From: Sphingobacterium athyrii
Lineage (GTDB): Bacteria; Bacteroidota; Bacteroidia; Sphingobacteriales; Sphingobacteriaceae
Reading direction: 5' to 3'
Assembly (NCBI RefSeq): GCF_003071065.1
Contig: NZ_QCXX01000008.1
Location: 1 to 64,000 of the forward strand
DNA length: 64,000 nucleotides
The number at the start of each line of letters is the position of its first letter. The first letter of the stretch is position 1. Both the position numbers and the translations under genes were made by a program. Shown piece after piece: positions 62,145 through 64,000 of this stretch. The notes beneath the pieces are model-generated. The model did no database searches and was not told where the DNA came from. It was given only the letters and a program-made list of their open reading frames with translations.

Positions 62145-62350
62145 AACCTATTGCTATTAATGTCCTGAATTTCCTTACCAATTGTGAATATAATATAAGA
62201 GGGTTTGCGTTTTAAACGCGAAGAGAGTTTATGAACCAATTTATCCTCCTCACCTGCTTGAAAAGCTAAATCTTCGTCGCTTAAATGATTGTACTTGCGA
62301 CGGAGTTTTTCTTTGGCAACTTGCCATTGTTCTTCGTTAATTTTCAGCAT
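62141..62350 (-). CDS. CsbD-like small stress protein
   Basis: A 69-aa protein with NEEQWQVAKEKLRRKYNHLSD and a Lys/Arg-rich middle, resembling short general stress proteins of the CsbD type in Bacteroidota. The C-terminal third (SYIIFTIGKEIQDINSNRL) is not typical of CsbD, so the family call is tentative. It is the first gene of the csaA-tadA group. Confidence 0.55.
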   Translation of the reverse strand: MLKINEEQWQVAKEKLRRKYNHLSDEDLAFQAGEEDKLVHKLSSRLKRKPSYIIFTIGKEIQDINSNRL

Positions 62351-62438
62351 AACTATGATTTAGGTACAAAATTTGTATATCTTTATCAAACTTGTGAAAG
62401 TTTGTTTAAAGATACAATATATACATAAATAAAAGATT

Positions 62439-63035
62439 ATGAAAAAGATTTTACCAGCATTACTCTTGATTTGTGGTAGCGTAGGAACGGCACAGGCCCA
62501 GCTTTTGCCTGGATTTGAGGTCGGTTTAAAAGGCGCTTTGAACTTCTCAAAGTTTAAAAGCGACGGCAAATATTTCAATTCAGACAATAAAGCGGGTTAT
62601 CAGGCAGGTCTTTATGGACGTGTTGGTGTCTTGGGATTCCACGTTCAGCCCGAGATCTACTTAACCGGGAAGAACACCAAAGTAACGAATTCCGAAGGAG
62701 AATCGACAGACGTTAAATTCACAACGGTCGATATTCCCGTGTTATTGGGTAAACGTTTTGGCTTAGGGCCAATTGGAGCCAGAATTCAAACTGGTCCGAT
62801 CTTCTCATTTAAAGTAGATGACAAACAAGATAAGATCATTGCCAATTTAGATCCAAATAACTACAAAAAAAATGGCACAGCATGGGCATTTGGTGTAGGT
62901 GCTGATATCTCAAGCCTACGTGTAGATGTACGTTACGAGATGGGCTTGAATAAAGTTAACAATGAAAGCCAGGCAAATCCAAAAATCAATATGTGGAGCA
63001 TTGGTTTAGGCTACAGATTATTCAGTATTCTGTAG
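62439..63035 (+). CDS. Outer-membrane porin-like protein (PorT family)
   Basis: A 198-aa protein with signal peptide (residues 1-20, ending AQAQ). The mature part has short alternating beta-strands such as FEVGLKGALNFSKFKSD, GYQAGLYGRVGVLGFHVQPEIYL and a C-terminal MWSIGLGYRLFSIL, ending in an aromatic-rich strand. This fits the outer membrane beta-barrel domain of small Bacteroidota porins (PorT). Substrate unknown. Confidence 0.8.
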   Translation: MKKILPALLLICGSVGTAQAQLLPGFEVGLKGALNFSKFKSDGKYFNSDNKAGYQAGLYGRVGVLGFHVQPEIYLTGKNTKVTNSEGESTDVKFTTVDIPVLLGKRFGLGPIGARIQTGPIFSFKVDDKQDKIIANLDPNNYKKNGTAWAFGVGADISSLRVDVRYEMGLNKVNNESQANPKINMWSIGLGYRLFSIL

Positions 63036-63063
63036 TTTATAAAACCACTGTTCATACTATATT

Positions 63064-63099
63064 AAAAAGTCCGTTTTTATCCAAAACGGACTTTTTATT
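63064..63099 (+). terminator. Porin terminator
   Basis: AAAAAGTCCGTTTT (63065 on) pairs with AAAACGGACTTTTT and continues into TATTTT. Confidence 0.75.
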
Positions 63100-63207
63100 T
63101 TAAGAAAATTTAGAACCGTTCTAAATTATTCCTTTTTCTTGTCAAAATGGTATCATATTTAATAGCAAATAGTAGATTTGCCTAATTAAAATTAAATTAC
63201 AAGCATA

Positions 63208-63978
63208 ATGAGTAAATCAAAGCCAGTTTTCAGTTCTTCGATTGGGAAGAAGCTAATCATGAGCTTAACAGGAATTTTCCTATGTTTATTCCTAGTTGTT
63301 CACTTGGTTGGTAACTTGCAATTATTTAAAGATGATGCGGGTCTAGCGTTCAACAAATACGCTTATTTCATGACTCACTTTACACCAATCAAAGTTGTTT
63401 CTTACTTATTGTACGCTTCGGTAATTGTTCACGTCATCTACGCCATTACGCTGTCGATGAAAAACAAATCCGCTCGTCCTATTGGCTACGCCAAATACGA
63501 TGGCCAAGCAAACAGTAAATGGAATTCACGCAACATGGGTATCTTAGGTACTGTCATTTTAGTATTTTTAGCTACACACATGTCTAATTTTTGGTGGAAG
63601 TTTCACAATGATCAGGTACCTTACATCGAATACCGTACTGATTTGGCAACTGGACAGACAACAGCTAGAGAACTTCAAGCTTCTGAATTCCACGACTACC
63701 AAGAAACGGTAGAAAACAATGTTCAAATCTTAAAAGCAAGAGATTTGTACAAACAAGTTGACTTTGCCTTCAAAAATGTGGCTTTAGTTGCTTTGTACGT
63801 TATTGCCATGGCGGCTTTGGCATTCCACTTAATTCATGGTTTCCAATCTGCATTCCAAACTTTAGGTTTTAACCACAGAAGATATATTGGAATTATCAGA
63901 GCAATCGGAGTTTGGGTATTTGGGGTATTAATTCCAATTGGCTTTGCAATAATGCCATTGTTTTTCTTCTTTAAATAA
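63208..63978 (+). CDS. sdhC: Succinate dehydrogenase cytochrome b558 subunit
   Basis: A 256-aa membrane anchor of succinate dehydrogenase of the B. subtilis/Bacteroidota b558 type with two b hemes. Five membrane helices are visible (about 14-32, 52-72, 110-128, 190-210 and 228-250). Heme-ligand histidines are likely those in FLVVHLVGNLQLF, YASVIVHVIYAI, LATHMSNFWWKF and AFHLIHGFQSAFQ. The flavoprotein and iron-sulfur genes are expected just beyond the right edge. Confidence 0.93.
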   Translation: MSKSKPVFSSSIGKKLIMSLTGIFLCLFLVVHLVGNLQLFKDDAGLAFNKYAYFMTHFTPIKVVSYLLYASVIVHVIYAITLSMKNKSARPIGYAKYDGQANSKWNSRNMGILGTVILVFLATHMSNFWWKFHNDQVPYIEYRTDLATGQTTARELQASEFHDYQETVENNVQILKARDLYKQVDFAFKNVALVALYVIAMAALAFHLIHGFQSAFQTLGFNHRRYIGIIRAIGVWVFGVLIPIGFAIMPLFFFFK

Positions 63979-64000
63979 TTCAGAATCTTTTAAGATAAGA

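Noticed and set aside
1..64000. CRISPR array, prophage, integrated conjugative element or intact IS
   Set aside because: No regularly spaced repeats, cas, tra, integrase or transposase genes were seen; topB is chromosomal in type and alone is not evidence for a mobile element.

Overview
The window comes from a Bacteroidota chromosome, most likely Sphingobacterium or a close relative (Sphingobacteriaceae). Promoters have the Bacteroidota form (TTG, a 19-23 bp spacer, then TAnnTTTG), Shine-Dalgarno sites are largely absent, and there are typical families of this group: DUF4252, DUF3472, DUF2027-like, TonB-linked outer-membrane barrels, LytTR/LytS pairs and an SdhC of the b558 type. No tRNA, rRNA, CRISPR array, prophage or intact insertion sequence is visible inside the window. 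A strong minus-strand promoter at the left edge suggests that an rRNA operon starts just outside it.

Layout. 0-0.9 kb: no gene, but an rRNA-like promoter, a 141-bp inverted-repeat element with TTAGGG-like units, and a long perfect hairpin. 0.9-5 kb: divergent lysine catabolism genes (glutaryl-CoA dehydrogenase against aminoadipate-semialdehyde dehydrogenase and lysine 6-aminotransferase). 5-18.5 kb: housekeeping genes (SUFU-domain protein, DoxX, topoisomerase III, dGTPase, aldose epimerase, argH, a candidate small RNA, rbfA, aat, a class V aminotransferase, a DUF2027-like protein). 19.8-25.9 kb: the C5 heme pathway hemA, hemCD (fused), hemB, hemL. 26-28.3 kb: an ECF sigma factor operon with a membrane-anchored probable anti-sigma factor and two DUF4252 proteins.

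31.3-44.0 kb is the accessory highlight: a minus-strand RiPP (ribosomally made, modified peptide) cluster. It has a full-length LanB-type dehydratase, a radical SAM/SPASM maturase, a C39-peptidase ABC exporter, a short HlyD-like protein, a TonB-type outer-membrane barrel, and a LytS/LytTR two-component system. Four dissimilar small precursor-like ORFs go with it, and no LanC cyclase is in the window. One 45-aa precursor-like ORF, at 31290-31427, is very short and easily missed. The cluster is flanked at 44.3-45.0 kb by a scar in which a broken TonB-receptor fragment meets a broken ATPase fragment head to head.

45.9-49.4 kb: arginine biosynthesis (a GNAT acyltransferase, argG, argC) behind a previously hidden 44-aa leader ORF. 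Its end is rich in Arg codons and overlaps a hairpin, the layout expected for arginine-sensing attenuation. 49.6-64 kb: small membrane protein, S9 and S8 peptidases, nth, recA, secreted phosphoesterases, pruA, a decayed msrA remnant, Fe/Mn superoxide dismutase, a tRNA deaminase-like protein, CsaA-like and CsbD-like small proteins, a porin and sdhC at the right edge.
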